Counted from the stretch's first letter, positions 34,985 to 44,730 are shown. The stretch: 64,000 nt of DNA from Anaerolineae bacterium (GCA_027494055.1 JAOSJO010000025.1:453262-517261), one strand, 5' to 3'. Notes: generated by a model not told the origin, from the letters alone. Program-made: numbers and translations.

Positions 34985-36385
34985 CTACCGCTGCCGCCGG
35001 ATGTTCGTGTTGATGACAACCGCGCCAATCATGATCGCGCCCAACACGCCCCGGAACCAGTTCGTATCAACGTTGATGAGGACCAGGCCGGTCCTCAAGA
35101 TGCCGCTAATCAGCACGCCCAACACCGACCCGATGATGCTGCCATAGCCGCCGGTGAGCAACGTCCCGCCGATGACGACTGCTGCGATCACATCGAGTTC
35201 GTAGCCCTGGCCGCGCAGCGGCTCCACCACCGTGAACCGCGCCGCCTCCATCAGGCCGGCGACGGCGGCGAGCGTCCCGGAGAGCATGAAGGCCATGACC
35301 TTTACACGCCGCACGTTGATGCCCTGCGCGCGCGCCGCGCCGGGGTTGCCGCCGGTCGCGAAGACCGCGTTGCCGAACCGGGTCTGGTTCAGCGCGACCG
35401 TGAACACCGCCGCCAGGAGGAACCACCACAAGATGGACGCCAGGTAGTTGCCGGGCAGGTCCCGCAGTTGCCCGTTTAGAAGCGTGAAGAACGGTACTTC
35501 GACGATGTTGTTCAGGTCCCCGATGTACTGGAGGAAGATCGACACCGCAATCACCGCGCCAGCCAGGATGACGACGCCGATCAGCCCCAGCCGGATCGCC
35601 GGGCCGAACGTTCCGTTACCGCTGCGGTACTTCTTGAGGTTGAACTTCACGGCCGGCCAGGAGAAGAACGCGACCAGCGCGACCGCCCCGATGGCGAGGC
35701 CAATCACCACGAGCGGGTGCAATTGCACAATGATCGGAGGCTGCAAATAGCGCGCTATCGCCCCGCCGGGGATCGTGTTGAGCACGAACGCGCGATAGAT
35801 ATACAGCGTGCCCAGGGTGACAATGAAAGAAGGGATCCGGGTCGAGATGACCATCAAGCCGTTGAGCAGCCCCATCACCGCGCCCGTTAACAGCGCAATT
35901 GCCGCGGCAACCAGGCCGGGCAGCGGCGCATATGAGATGCCCAGGGACTGCACTGCGTCTTGGGGCAGGAGCATCTGCACCAGCCCGCCCAGGCCGCGGT
36001 CTGCGCCGATGATGAACACCAGCGCCGTGAAACCGAGCATCGAGCCAACCGAAAGGTCGAACTCGCCGGCGATCATAAGGATGGTGACGCCGACAGCGAT
36101 AATGCCGTATGAGGTCGCGTTGGAGACGACCGAGGAAACCGAACGCGCGTCAAGGATTTGCGGCGAGCGCATCCCGATGATGTTTCCCTGGGCGTCATAC
36201 TGAAGCCCTGTGGCGATCACAAAGAAAAGCAGGACGGCGACGAAGCCAAAGACGGCGCCGGCCTCAGGCGACCGGCTGACGCGCTCGCGCAGGACCTCCC
36301 AGTAGAGGCCGATGCCCTTTCGTTCTGAGGTGAGCGAAACTTCTCGTGCCAACGCCGTTTCCCTTTGCTGCTGGAACGCGGTCAA
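34985..36385 (-). CDS. CUT2-type sugar ABC permease
   Basis: 466 residues, longer than the usual 320-360. Membrane permease of the RbsC/FrcC family with YGIIAVGVTILMIAGEFDLSVGSMLGF and the cytoplasmic coupling motif ATGGNPGAARAQGINVRRVK, followed by AAVVIGGTLLTGGYGSIIGSVLG. Extra length comes from an N-terminal cytoplasmic segment of about 45 residues and an insertion between helices (FNLKKYRSGNGTFGPAIRLGL). The only usable start is a TTG at 36385. A strong hairpin (36415-36438) separates it from the binding-protein gene. Confidence 0.92.
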   Translation of the reverse strand: MTAFQQQRETALAREVSLTSERKGIGLYWEVLRERVSRSPEAGAVFGFVAVLLFFVIATGLQYDAQGNIIGMRSPQILDARSVSSVVSNATSYGIIAVGVTILMIAGEFDLSVGSMLGFTALVFIIGADRGLGGLVQMLLPQDAVQSLGISYAPLPGLVAAAIALLTGAVMGLLNGLMVISTRIPSFIVTLGTLYIYRAFVLNTIPGGAIARYLQPPIIVQLHPLVVIGLAIGAVALVAFFSWPAVKFNLKKYRSGNGTFGPAIRLGLIGVVILAGAVIAVSIFLQYIGDLNNIVEVPFFTLLNGQLRDLPGNYLASILWWFLLAAVFTVALNQTRFGNAVFATGGNPGAARAQGINVRRVKVMAFMLSGTLAAVAGLMEAARFTVVEPLRGQGYELDVIAAVVIGGTLLTGGYGSIIGSVLGVLISGILRTGLVLINVDTNWFRGVLGAIMIGAVVINTNIRRQR

Positions 36386-36414
36386 GCGCTAGAGGATACA
36401 CACCTATCGGGTAG

Positions 36415-36438
36415 GGGAGGGGTCGCGTGACCCCTCCC
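36415..36438 (-). promoter_or_regulatory. Intercistronic hairpin between binding protein and permease genes
   Basis: Ten perfect base pairs (GGGAGGGGTC / GACCCCTCCC) with a 4-nt loop and no T tail. In transport operons such hairpins keep the binding-protein message abundant relative to the membrane genes; that role is inferred from position. Confidence 0.65.
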
Positions 36439-36460
36439 TTCAAAGCGAAGCGGCTCCAGA

Positions 36461-37426
36461 TTAGCGGTAGCCGGCCTGGTTCAGCTCGATGACGCGGGCG
36501 ACGTTGCTCGCGTCCACGATGTTCGGGCCGGTGAAGATGTCATTGGCGGGCTTGAGCAGGTACTGGCTGTTGAGGAAGAGCCAGATAACCGTCTCGAAGC
36601 CCTGGACGTAGGGCTGCTGGTCCACGCACAGCAGCGAGCGCCCGTCCTGGATGGCCTCGAAGATCGCCGGGCTGGTGTCGAACGTGGCATGGATAATCTG
36701 GTCTGAGGTGACGCCGTTCTCTTCGGCGTACTGATAGTACGACTCCGCCGGGCCAGGGCCAAGGGTCACGATCGCGTTGGCCTCGGGGTTCGCGGCGAAG
36801 GCGTCGCCGATCAGGCCCGCCGAACCGGACACGTTGTAGTCAATGGTGAAGCGGATGACGGGAATGCCCTCCGCGGCCATGACGTCCTCGACGCCGTTGC
36901 AGCGCGCCTCAAGGCCGGTGTGGCCGACTTCCTGGATGGGGCACAGCACCGCGGTGATCTCGCGGTCGGCCAGCAGCCGGCGAGCCACTTCCTGGCCGGC
37001 GATGAATTCGCTCGTGCCGACGTAGAACAGGTGCGGCACGCGCTCGTCGACCGGGCGGGTGTCCTGGGTGTTGAACGCAATCACGGGGATGCCGGCCTCA
37101 GCCGCGCGGTTCATCGCGTCCTCGATGAGGGCCGGGACCGGCTCGGTCGTGCCGATGCCGGCGGGGTTGGCGGCAAGCGCGTCATCCCAGAAGCCGACCA
37201 TCGCCTCGTTGGAGGCGGTGTCCGCGCCCAGCCACTCCGCATCCACATCCAGGAACGCGGCGGCGTCGGTCATACCCTTGATGACGGTTACCCAGAAGAC
37301 GTTGCCGGGGCCACCGTGCGCAATCAGGAAGAACTTCGGCCTTGCTTCCTGGGCCGAGAGTCCGCCGACTGCCGTCAGCAACATGCCGGCGATGATGAGC
37401 AAAATGGCGACGTTTCGCTTACGCAT
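36461..37426 (-). CDS. Periplasmic sugar-binding protein (ABC substrate-binding, CUT2 type)
   Basis: 321 residues. A signal peptide (VAILLIIAGMLLTAVGGLSAQ) leads to a type I periplasmic binding fold: FFLIAHGGPGNVFWVTVIKGMTDAA, GIGTTEPVPALIEDAMNRAAEAGIPVIAFNT and CVDQQPYVQGFETVIWLFL, the last with the DQQPYxQG motif of the ribose/fructose/inositol branch. No lipobox. First gene of the operon, in the same order (binding protein, permease, single ATPase) as FrcBCA. AGGAGAGGAG lies upstream of the ATG at 37426. Confidence 0.93.
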   Translation of the reverse strand: MRKRNVAILLIIAGMLLTAVGGLSAQEARPKFFLIAHGGPGNVFWVTVIKGMTDAAAFLDVDAEWLGADTASNEAMVGFWDDALAANPAGIGTTEPVPALIEDAMNRAAEAGIPVIAFNTQDTRPVDERVPHLFYVGTSEFIAGQEVARRLLADREITAVLCPIQEVGHTGLEARCNGVEDVMAAEGIPVIRFTIDYNVSGSAGLIGDAFAANPEANAIVTLGPGPAESYYQYAEENGVTSDQIIHATFDTSPAIFEAIQDGRSLLCVDQQPYVQGFETVIWLFLNSQYLLKPANDIFTGPNIVDASNVARVIELNQAGYR

Positions 37427-37550
37427 GGATCTTTCTCCTCTCCTCGCAGAGATTTAAAAGAAGGTCAATTGGTAAAGCGCAAGGGCTGGGCGATGCCCAG
37501 AATGGATGGGTTCGATAGACGCCTCCTCGGTCAAGACACGGACCTGCCCT

Positions 37551-37556
37551 ATTATA
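37551..37556 (-). promoter_or_regulatory. -10 box for the sugar ABC operon
   Basis: A consensus TATAAT on the minus strand, 125 nt before the binding-protein start, inside a 346-bp non-coding gap (37427-37773). No good -35 was seen, which would fit a regulated promoter. Nothing else was recognised in the gap. Confidence 0.5.
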
Positions 37557-37773
37557 CCGTAAACACCACAAAGCGCAGCAGCCATGTGGCGGCAACGACA
37601 CAACACAGTAAGGTTTATGCACGCGCACTTCGTCATACATGCGGGAGGTTGCGCAGCGACGCGGCTGATCTGCGGGCGAATTGTAGCGCCAAACTCCACG
37701 CAAAGTTACACTACGTCGCGCCGATGATCTGCATGCTGGGGCAGATAGCGAGAAGACTCCGCGAGAGGACTCG

Positions 37774-38172
37774 ATGAGGAACCTGCTGAATCGCCTGCGC
37801 GCGTTCTGGGCTGACCACGAGCGGCGACGGACCATCGCCTGGCTCTGCGCCGTCCTGGGAGGGCTGGCGCTGATCTACGGCGCGCTTGCGTTCATCACCG
37901 CGCACAACGAATACACGCAACTCGCAGAGACGGCAGAGCGCATCGGCCCGCCGACCGACCCGAACGACCCCAGCAACACGGCGTTCGCGCTGTTGCTGCG
38001 CGAGCGCGACCAGGCGCAAAACCGGCGCTGGCAGGGCTTGATGTTCGTCGGCCTGGGGGTTGTGGGCGTCGGGCTGGCGTTCCTGTTCTTCCCGGAGGCG
38101 GCCAAAACCCAGCCGGTTGACATCACGGCAGCCCCGCCCAGCGAGCCGCCCGACCAGGAGCGCCCAGCGTAG
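37774..38172 (+). CDS. Small two-helix membrane protein of unknown function
   Basis: 132 residues with two hydrophobic helices (IAWLCAVLGGLALIYGALAF and GLMFVGLGVVGVGLAFLFF) separated by about 50 polar residues (AHNEYTQLAETAERIGPPTDPNDPSNTAF in its middle). Pro-rich C-terminus. GAGAGGA lies 5 nt before the ATG. It converges with ccmB (14 nt between stop codons). No family recognised. Confidence 0.7.
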   Translation: MRNLLNRLRAFWADHERRRTIAWLCAVLGGLALIYGALAFITAHNEYTQLAETAERIGPPTDPNDPSNTAFALLLRERDQAQNRRWQGLMFVGLGVVGVGLAFLFFPEAAKTQPVDITAAPPSEPPDQERPA

Positions 38173-38186
38173 CGCGGGTCGCCCGG

Positions 38187-38882
38187 CTACTCCTCGACGA
38201 CGAAGTCGAATAGCATGTACGCCGCCGCCATGAACACCAGGTCATAGGCCAGCAGCACGAACGGCCAGGAGAGCCACCGCTCCACCATCTCGCCGGCGAT
38301 GACGCCGCGCGAGCCGTTCACCGCCGCGATGATGAGCGGCAGCGCCACCGGCAGCAGCACAATCGGCAGCAGCATCTCACGGCCCCGCGCGTGCACGGTG
38401 ATCGACGCGAGCAGGGTGCCCACCGCCGCAAAGCCGACGATGCCCAGCGTCATTATCGCCCACAGCGCCGGCGCGAACAGGCTCACGCCGAAGAGCACCG
38501 TCAGCAGCGGCACCAGCACCACCCCAACGGCCAGCATGAACAGCACGTTGCCGATCATCTTGCCGAAGAACAGCGTGCTCCGGTCCACCGGCGCGAGCAG
38601 CAGCGCGTCGAGCGAGCCGCGATCCTTCTCCTGCGCCAGCGAACGGTTGAAGCCCAGGGTCCCGGCAAACGCCAGCGTCACCCAGAGCACGCCGGCGATG
38701 GCGTCCTGCCGCGCCTGCCGGTTCAGCGAGAGCGCCAGGCTGAACGTCACCACAGCCAGCACGGCAAACAGCAGCATTGCGCTGACCATCTCGCGGCTGC
38801 GCAGCTCGGCGCGCAGGTCCTTCCACGCAATGGCCGCAACCGCCTTGAAGAACGGCGTCGCACGGGGTTGAATGGGCGTCAA
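38187..38882 (-). CDS. ccmB: Cytochrome c maturation permease CcmB
   Basis: 231 residues with six helices. KDLRAELRSREMVSAMLLFAVLAVV, the CcmB hallmark GFNRSLAQEKDRGSLDALLLAPVDRS, then GKMIGNVLFMLAVGVVLVPL and LLPIVLLPVALPLIIAA. CcmB forms, with CcmA and CcmC, the membrane complex that loads heme onto CcmE. The TTG at 38882 is preferred because CAGGAG lies 6 nt upstream. Usually ccmC follows ccmB; here a gene on the other strand follows and no ccmC was found in the window. Confidence 0.92.
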   Translation of the reverse strand: MTPIQPRATPFFKAVAAIAWKDLRAELRSREMVSAMLLFAVLAVVTFSLALSLNRQARQDAIAGVLWVTLAFAGTLGFNRSLAQEKDRGSLDALLLAPVDRSTLFFGKMIGNVLFMLAVGVVLVPLLTVLFGVSLFAPALWAIMTLGIVGFAAVGTLLASITVHARGREMLLPIVLLPVALPLIIAAVNGSRGVIAGEMVERWLSWPFVLLAYDLVFMAAAYMLFDFVVEE

Positions 38883-38906
38883 GCGATGCTCCTGCAAACA
38901 GGTGTA

Positions 38907-39032
38907 ACCACTGAGGCACAGAGTTCACAGAGAAAGTCGCCGGCAGCTTCCCGAAAGCTCGCAGCTTTCGGGAAGCTACAACGCGATCTGCCTGATTTCA
39001 AGGGAGCCTCCTGATCTCTGTGGCTCAGTGGT
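38907..39032. repeat. 126-bp element with 17-bp terminal inverted repeats and a central hairpin
   Basis: Ends ACCACTGAGGCACAGAG (38907-38923) and its inverse CTCTGTGGCTCAGTGGT (39016-39032) match at 16 of 17 positions. Inside lies a perfect 15-bp hairpin (38945-38959 / 38963-38977, arms AGCTTCCCGAAAGCT and AGCTTTCGGGAAGCT, loop CGC). The ends belong to the widespread CAC-GGAGACACAGAG style of intergenic repeat. It fills the ccmA-ccmB gap. Confidence 0.65.
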
Positions 39033-39043
39033 CCCACTCTTCC

Positions 39044-39757
39044 TCACCCAAAGATCGTCGCGCCGGTGACGCGGCTGTACAGTGCTGCAAAGTCCTGCGC
39101 GTCGGCCCCGTCAGGCGCGCCCGCGTGCACGATCTTCCCCCTGGCAAGTACGGCGACCTGATCCGCCAGCGCCAGCCCCCGCGCCAGGTCATGCGTGGTC
39201 ATCAGGATGGTGCGGGGCCGGTCGGCGATCACCTCGCGCAGCAGGCGGTCAAGCAGCGCCGCCGCCTCCGGGTCGAGGCCGGTGTACGGCTCGTCGAGCA
39301 GGAGGATATCGGGGTCGTGCAGCAGCGCGCGCCCAATGGAAAGGCGCTGCTGCATCCCCCGCGAGAAGGTACGGACCACGTCGTGCGCGCGCGCGGCGAG
39401 GCCCACCTGCGTGAGGATCGCCTCCACCCGGTCGCCCGCGCCGTCGAGGCTGTACATACGTGCAAAGAACGCCAGGTTCTCCCTGGCGGTGAGGTCCTCG
39501 TAAAGCAGGGGCTGGTGCAGCACCACGCCGAGCCGCTGGCGCACCGCGCCGGCGTTGCGCGGCAACTCGTAGCCGCCCACACGCACGACGCCCATGCTGG
39601 GCTTGCTCAGCGCGGCGAGGATGCGCATGAGCGTGGTCTTGCCCGCCCCGTTGGGACCGAACAGCGCCAGGAACTGGCCCGCCTCGACGGTCAGGTCAAC
39701 GCCGCGCAACACCGGGCGCAGACCGAACGCTTTCATCAGGTTGCGGACTTCGATCAT
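39044..39757 (-). CDS. ccmA: Heme exporter ATPase CcmA
   Basis: 237 residues, a single ABC ATPase domain: Walker A FGPNGAGKTT, Q-loop VLHQPLLYEDL, signature TFSRGMQQRLSIGRALL, Walker B ILLLDEPYTGLD and H-loop TTHD. Partner of CcmB. The sequence LTARENLAFFARMYSLDG is typical of CcmA. Located upstream of ccmB on the same strand, separated by a 126-bp inverted-repeat element. Confidence 0.92.
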   Translation of the reverse strand: MIEVRNLMKAFGLRPVLRGVDLTVEAGQFLALFGPNGAGKTTLMRILAALSKPSMGVVRVGGYELPRNAGAVRQRLGVVLHQPLLYEDLTARENLAFFARMYSLDGAGDRVEAILTQVGLAARAHDVVRTFSRGMQQRLSIGRALLHDPDILLLDEPYTGLDPEAAALLDRLLREVIADRPRTILMTTHDLARGLALADQVAVLARGKIVHAGAPDGADAQDFAALYSRVTGATIFG

Positions 39758-39824
39758 GGGATAGACGATTCTGTGACGCCGGCGCAGGGGCGCAGCCGCG
39801 CCGCGCCCCGACAGGATAGACGCA

Positions 39825-40163
39825 TCAGCGCGCCTTCGCTTTGACCCTGGCTTTGTCTGCCTTCGCAGTCGCCTCGGACGCAGCCCGAAGCCGGTCGATC
39901 TCTTGGAGGAGCGCCACGCCCTGCGCCACCAGCGCCTCGCGGCGCGCGGCGTAATCCTCGTCGGTCAACTTGCCCGTCTGGTAGTCAAAGTCCAGCTCGC
40001 GGATGGCGGCGAGCACCGTCTCGCGCTGCGCCTCAAGCTCATCAAGCGCGGTGGGCGGCGCGATGGCCTCCTCAGGTTCGCCGCGCTGGAACACCGGGCG
40101 CAGCACGATATAGCCGACGACGGCGAGGAGAACAAGCGCACTGATCAGGCCGGGAATGCTCAT
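39825..40163 (-). CDS. CcmI N-terminus-like small membrane protein
   Basis: 112 residues: one N-terminal helix (GLISALVLLAVVGYIVLRPVF) and a cytoplasmic or periplasmic coiled-coil part (DELEAQRETVLAAIRELDFDYQTGKLTDEDYAARREALVAQ) followed by a basic tail. The RELDFDYQTGKLTDEDY signature is that of the CcmI N-terminal region found as a stand-alone protein in Chloroflexota ccm clusters; the apocytochrome-binding TPR part is absent. ATG at 40163. Confidence 0.75.
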   Translation of the reverse strand: MSIPGLISALVLLAVVGYIVLRPVFQRGEPEEAIAPPTALDELEAQRETVLAAIRELDFDYQTGKLTDEDYAARREALVAQGVALLQEIDRLRAASEATAKADKARVKAKAR

Positions 40164-40277
40164 AGATGATCGACTCTTTCAACGAGTAACGTGTCTGGGC
40201 GAAGACTCTCAGGCAACGCGAACGGTTCGCGCTTTCGTCGCCCCTTTGGCGGCGTAGCGCGGTGACAGGTCCTCTTA

Positions 40278-41097
40278 CTATGCCAGCCCTGACCGGTAGC
40301 TTGGGTAGGCCGGCTGCCACGCCAGTTCCTGCTTGACCCTGGCATTGCTGCAACCCAAAGACGGTAGGAATTTTGGCCCACCCGCCGGGGGCAGCAGCGC
40401 CCAGTTGCGCCGCGATATGGGTGAACAGGCGCTCGTAGCTGACTGGCTCATCATCGACGATGTTGTACACACTGTTTGAGGGGCGTTCTCCGTGGCGGCG
40501 ACAACGGCACGGGCCATGTCAACGACGTGAACCAGTGAGACTAAATCACTGCCGTCGCCCGGTAGGCCAGGCGACCCTGCCGCGCAGCCTGACGCCACCC
40601 GTCCTCACGACCTGTGCCCGCGCCATAGAACAGCCCGCCGCGCAGAATGCACCACGCCAGCGCCGAACCGCGAACGATCCCTCCATATCCGCCGCCGACT
40701 GAGTTACCGCCGCAGGCTGCAAGGGCGCTGACTCATCCACTATTGCATGTCCATTGTCGCCGTAGAGCAGCGCGATGCTCTGTTGAATGTAGCGTTTCCG
40801 TTCCGTTTGGCCCTCGCATCAGATTGCGCGTCCCTTCACGTCGGATGCGATCATTGAGGCTCCAACCCTGATCCTCAGACTTTGGGATGGCAGGGCGTCG
40901 CGCGTCATCCCGCGCTGCTTCATTGAGGCTCTCGCGTTCAAAAACGTCCCCGACGATTGGCTCGACGCCGGCATGGCGCGAAGTGCGCCTCTTCACGCCG
41001 GCGGACAACAGCCTTGACTGTGTGCCCGCGTTCAACGAGGCGCGGAATCACGTTCCTTCCCAAGACACCCGTTGCGCCAACCACCCAGGACGATCAT
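40278..41097 (-). pseudogene. Decayed NAD-dependent epimerase/dehydratase
   Basis: Fragments in all three minus frames line up with an SDR epimerase: the ATG start MIVLGG with GVLGRNVIPRLVERGHTVKAVVRR, then VEPIVGDVFERESLNEAARD, NDRIRREGTRNLM, QSIALLYGDNGHAIVDESAPLQPA, DLVSLVHVVDMARAVVAATENA, VYNIVDDEPVSYERLFTHIA and a C-terminal KQELAWQPAYPSYRSGLA. At least six frame changes and internal stops are needed and some family segments are missing (the region between about 40820 and 40900 is shortened), so it is probably truly dead. It sits inside the ccm cluster between the ccmG-like and ccmI-like genes. Confidence 0.7.
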
Positions 41098-41106
41098 CTA
41101 GCTCTT

Positions 41107-41692
41107 TCAGGAACTGGTCAGCCGTTCGAGGCGGACACGCAGGTCATCGAATCGAGGGCCGTAGTAGAACCGGTCGATGTAGCCGTCCTGGTCAATCAGG
41201 TATGTCCGGCACGCCGTCCACCTTGTACACGTCGCCGATGCGTTGCTCCAGGTCGCGCCCGTTGGGGAACGTCGGCCGAACCCCCCCAGGTAGGCGTTCG
41301 CCAGGTTCTCCGGGTCCACCCAGTCGATGCCGATGAACATGACGCCTTTGTCTTTGTACTCCTGCCAGAAGGCTTCGAGCAGCGGCGCCTCATCTTTGCA
41401 CGGCTCGCACCACGACGCCCAGAAGTTGACGAGCACCACCTGCCCGCGCAAGTCGGAGAGCCGGATGGTCTCGCCATCGAGCGTCTCCAGCGTGAAGTCG
41501 TGCGCGAGGTTGCCGCCTGTGGGCCGGCTCTGGTTCGCCTGTATGAGCGCAACCGCCACAATCGCAAAGAAGATCAGCGCGACGCCAATGGCGACCCACC
41601 CCCAAACAGGGATGCGCCCCTCCCCTCGCCTCTTCGGGCGGCTCCGCCGCGTCGCCGTGCTGGACCTCAACGAATTCGCGTTCTTCAGCCAT
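41107..41692 (-). CDS. CcmG/ResA/TlpA-like thiol-disulfide protein (frameshifted)
   Basis: About 190 residues. Cytoplasmic start MAEEREFVEVQHG, one helix (VWGWVAIGVALIFFAIVAVAL) and a thioredoxin fold outside with LSDLRGQVVLVNFWASWCEPCKDE (active site WCEPC) and a C-terminal VPDTYLIDQDGYIDRFYYG. It would reduce apocytochrome cysteines for heme attachment. Frame changes near 41630, 41280 and 41215. The start at 41692 is four nt after the ccmH stop. Confidence 0.82.
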
Positions 41693-41696
41693 CACG

Positions 41697-42254
41697 TCAC
41701 GATACCTCGTCGAGTTCGCGCTCCAGCCGGGCGCGGTAGTCGTCGTCATCGCCGTCGCCAGCGTCGTCCGCCGGCGCGCCGGCGCTGCCGTTCGACGCCA
41801 CCGCCTCAGCCGGGGGTGCGTCAGCCGCCGCGCCCGCCGGAGCCGGCCGGTTGCGCTGCCACTTGCGATACTGCCAGTAGAAGATGCCCCCGCCCACGAC
41901 CAGCGCCAGGATCGGAGCCGCCGCCAGCAGCAGGTTGATGAGCGGGTCGCTGGGCAGTTCGAGGACGCGCTGGCCGTATTGCGCCACGAAATAGTCAACG
42001 ATCTCCTGGTCGGTCCAGCCCTCGGCGAGGAAGTCCTTGATCTGCTGCCGCCACGCGACGCACGCCGGCGTGCCGCAGGCGTCGAGTGGGATGCTCTCGC
42101 ACTGCGGGCAGTACAGCCGGCTCGCCACGCGATTCACGTCGTCCGCCGTGACTGTGATCTCGCCCTCCTGCGCCAGCGCGGGGGCGGCGAGGGTGGTGAG
42201 GATCAGCAGGCAGACCGCCAGAACCCAACTGTATCGCTTCAGGGACGCCATCAT
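41697..42254 (-). CDS. ccmH: Cytochrome c maturation protein CcmH
   Basis: 185 residues. Signal peptide (VLAVCLLILTTLAAPALAQ), the CcmH domain with the redox pair LYCPQC (family LRCxxC), WRQQIKDFLAEGWTDQEIVDYFVAQYGQRVL, one helix (LLLAAAPILALVVGGGIFYW) and an acidic tail. Two further cysteines in DACGTPAC are an unusual addition. CcmH with CcmF attaches heme to the apocytochrome. The start (ATG 42254 or 42251) has AGGAGAGG upstream at long spacing. Confidence 0.9.
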   Translation of the reverse strand: MMASLKRYSWVLAVCLLILTTLAAPALAQEGEITVTADDVNRVASRLYCPQCESIPLDACGTPACVAWRQQIKDFLAEGWTDQEIVDYFVAQYGQRVLELPSDPLINLLLAAAPILALVVGGGIFYWQYRKWQRNRPAPAGAAADAPPAEAVASNGSAGAPADDAGDGDDDDYRARLERELDEVS

Positions 42255-42340
42255 GCTTGCCCCAGCCTCTCCTGTAAGCCGCAACAACCGTCGATCAAAG
42301 AGACGCGGCGGACACGGGGCTATTTTAACCCGAAATCCCG

Positions 42341-42370
42341 GTGGACTCCGTGTCTCCGTGGTGGATCATG
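42341..42370. repeat. Dispersed intergenic repeat (CTCCGTGTCTCCGTGGTG type)
   Basis: GACTCCGTGTCTCCGTGGTG lies between ccmH and ccmF and belongs to the same style of repeat as the ends of the element at 38907. Such sequences are common between genes in large environmental genomes. Confidence 0.45.
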
Positions 42371-42371
42371 C

Positions 42372-44730
42372 CTATGCCTTCGCAGCGCTCCCGCCCGCCG
42401 GGATCTCCGCGCGTCGCTCGGCAGGGACGCGCTCCGGGTGCGGCCAGGCGGCGAGCAACGTCCCGATGATGAGCATGACCCCGCCAAGCCACACCAGCCC
42501 CACCAGCGGGTTCAGGTAGACCTTGAGCGTGACCGTCTCGCCCATATTCTCCCAACTGGCGAGCAGGACGTACACATCGCCGGAGAGCGGGCTGTAGAGG
42601 GCGGGCGGCGTCATCGACTGGTTGCCCCGCGCGCTGACAAACATCTCGCGCATCGGCGCAAGCTGCGCCACCTCGCGCCCGCCATCAAACACCGTGACAT
42701 TGGCGCGCGTGATCATCACGTCCGGGCCGGCGTCGAAATCCAGGCCGTCGTAGCGGATGGTGTAGTGCTCAATCGAGAGCGCATCGCCGCGCGCGAGCGT
42801 CTGCTGCGTTTCCGTCTGGAACACCGTCGAGCCGATGATGCCCATACCCAGCACGACGATCCCCAGGTGGATGAAGTAGCCGCCATAGCGCCGCTGGTGA
42901 ATCTGGAACAGGCGCGCCAGCGCGGTCAACGGGTTCTCGCCGCGCGCCCTGACGCGCGCGCGCACGCCCTTGACATACTCGTACAGCGTCGAGAAGCCCG
43001 CAAAGCCGATGAAGCCATAGGCCAGCACCGCGCCGGTGGCGAGCGCGTTGTCGTTCAGGTCGGGGACAAACGTCAGCAGCGCCAGCGCCGCATACGCGCC
43101 GATCAGGGCGTTGATCAGGGCGACTGTCGACAGGTCGCGCTTCTCGCTGCGCCGCCGGATGAGGGCATACAACCCGGTGAGGGCCACGCCGATCACAGCG
43201 GCAATCACGACAGCCAGCGCCGTGACCTCGACGCCGCCGGCGATCAGCAGCAAGGCGACCATCAGCGCGAGGGTCAGGGCCGTGGGCACGCGCATCGAGC
43301 GCCCCAGCCGCTCCGCCGAGGCGCTGCGCCACGCAGCGAGGGGCGCGATGCCCATCAGGATGAACAGCGCCGCGAACAGTGGCCCGGCGACGCGCTCGAA
43401 GTACGGCGGCCCCATCGTGATCTTCTGGTTGAGGAACAGCTCCGAGATGATGGGCACGCCAAACGACCCCCAGAACACGGCGACCGCGATGCTGACAAAC
43501 GCCAGGTTGTTGAGCATGAACACGCTCTCGCGCGAGAACCAGCTCTGCACACGCGCCTCGGCCTTCAGCCCGCGCCAGCGGCTCGCGAGCAACGCCAGCG
43601 AACCGATCACGACGATGGTCACGAAAGCCAGCATCGGCGCGCCGATGGGCGACTCGGCGAACGAGTGCACCGACGACACCCACGCCGCTGCGCGTGGCGA
43701 ACGTCCCGAAGATCACCAGCCAGTAGGTCAGGATGATGAGGATCATGTTCCAGCGCTTGAGCATCCCGCGCTTCTCCTGGATCATGATCGAGTGCAGGAA
43801 CGCGGTCGCGGTCAGCCAGGGGAGCATCGCGGCGTTCTCGACCGGGTCCCAGCCCCAGTAGCCGCCCCAGCCGAGCACGTCATACGCCCAGCGCCCGCCG
43901 AGGATGAGGCCCAGGCTGAGGAAAAGCCACGCCACCAGCGCCCATCGGCGCGTGACGCGAATCCACGCCGCGCCATACTCGCGCACCGCCAGCGACGCAA
44001 TCGCGAACGCGAAGGGGATCACCAGGCTCACGAAGCCCAGGTAGAGCATCGGCGGGTGGATCACCATGCCGAAATGCCGCAGCAGCGGGTTCAGGCCCAG
44101 GCCGTCGGTTTCCGCGCCGGGGAAGGGCGGTTGCAGCCAGAAGCTGAGCGTGCCGTCCGTCATCTGGTACGGCGCAACCGGGACCGTGCCGGCGGGTTGC
44201 AGCGCGGTCGCCCCGATGCGCCCGGTGTCCGGGTCGGCCCAGAACCGGTCGAAGGGGTTGGCGAAGAACGCCGTCAGCGCGAGGAAGAACGCCAGCGTGA
44301 GCATGGTCACGGCGAGGACGAAGGGCATCAGGCGGCGATGGCTCCGCCAGTTGATGAGCACGGCGGCAGCGCCGAAGACGCTCATCAGCCACGACCAGAA
44401 AAGCAGCGACCCCTGCTGCCCGCCCCAAAGCGCCGTGACCTTGAAGAAGAGGTCAGAACTGCGCATCGTTGTGCTGTGCACGTAGGCAAGCTGGAAGTCG
44501 CCATCGACGAGCGCGATGACCAGCGTGCCGCACGAGATCGTCAGCAGCACGAACGCGGCCAACGCTGCGTTGCGCGCGCTGAGCACCCAGCGCGCGCGCT
44601 CGCCGCTCAGCGGCACCGCGACGTTCCCCGGCATGAGCACCGGGCCAGCGCCCCACAGCGCCGCCGCCGCCGCGTAGACCGCGCAGATGAGACCGAGCAC
44701 CATCGTGACCAGGCCGATTTCGGCGATCAT
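42372..44730 (-). CDS. ccmF: Heme lyase subunit CcmF (one frameshift)
   Basis: About 785 residues with some 15 helices. The WWD-type motif is present as GGYWGWDPVENAAMLPWL, with GSLLFWSWLMSVFG, GMVIHPPMLYLGFV (conserved His) and YWLVIFGTFATRSGV. The second half has NPLTALARLFQIHQRRYGGYFIHLGIVVLGMGIIG and a large periplasmic loop. CcmF takes heme from CcmE and, with CcmH, joins it to CxxCH. The frame change near 43680 is one extra G in a G3 run between SGV and SSVHSFAESPIG. AAGGA lies 7 nt before the ATG at 44730. Confidence 0.95.

Noticed and set aside
40160..41100. Treating the epimerase fragments as a working gene with sequencing errors
   Set aside because: Too many frame changes plus missing family segments, unlike the single-base breaks elsewhere; called a pseudogene with moderate confidence.
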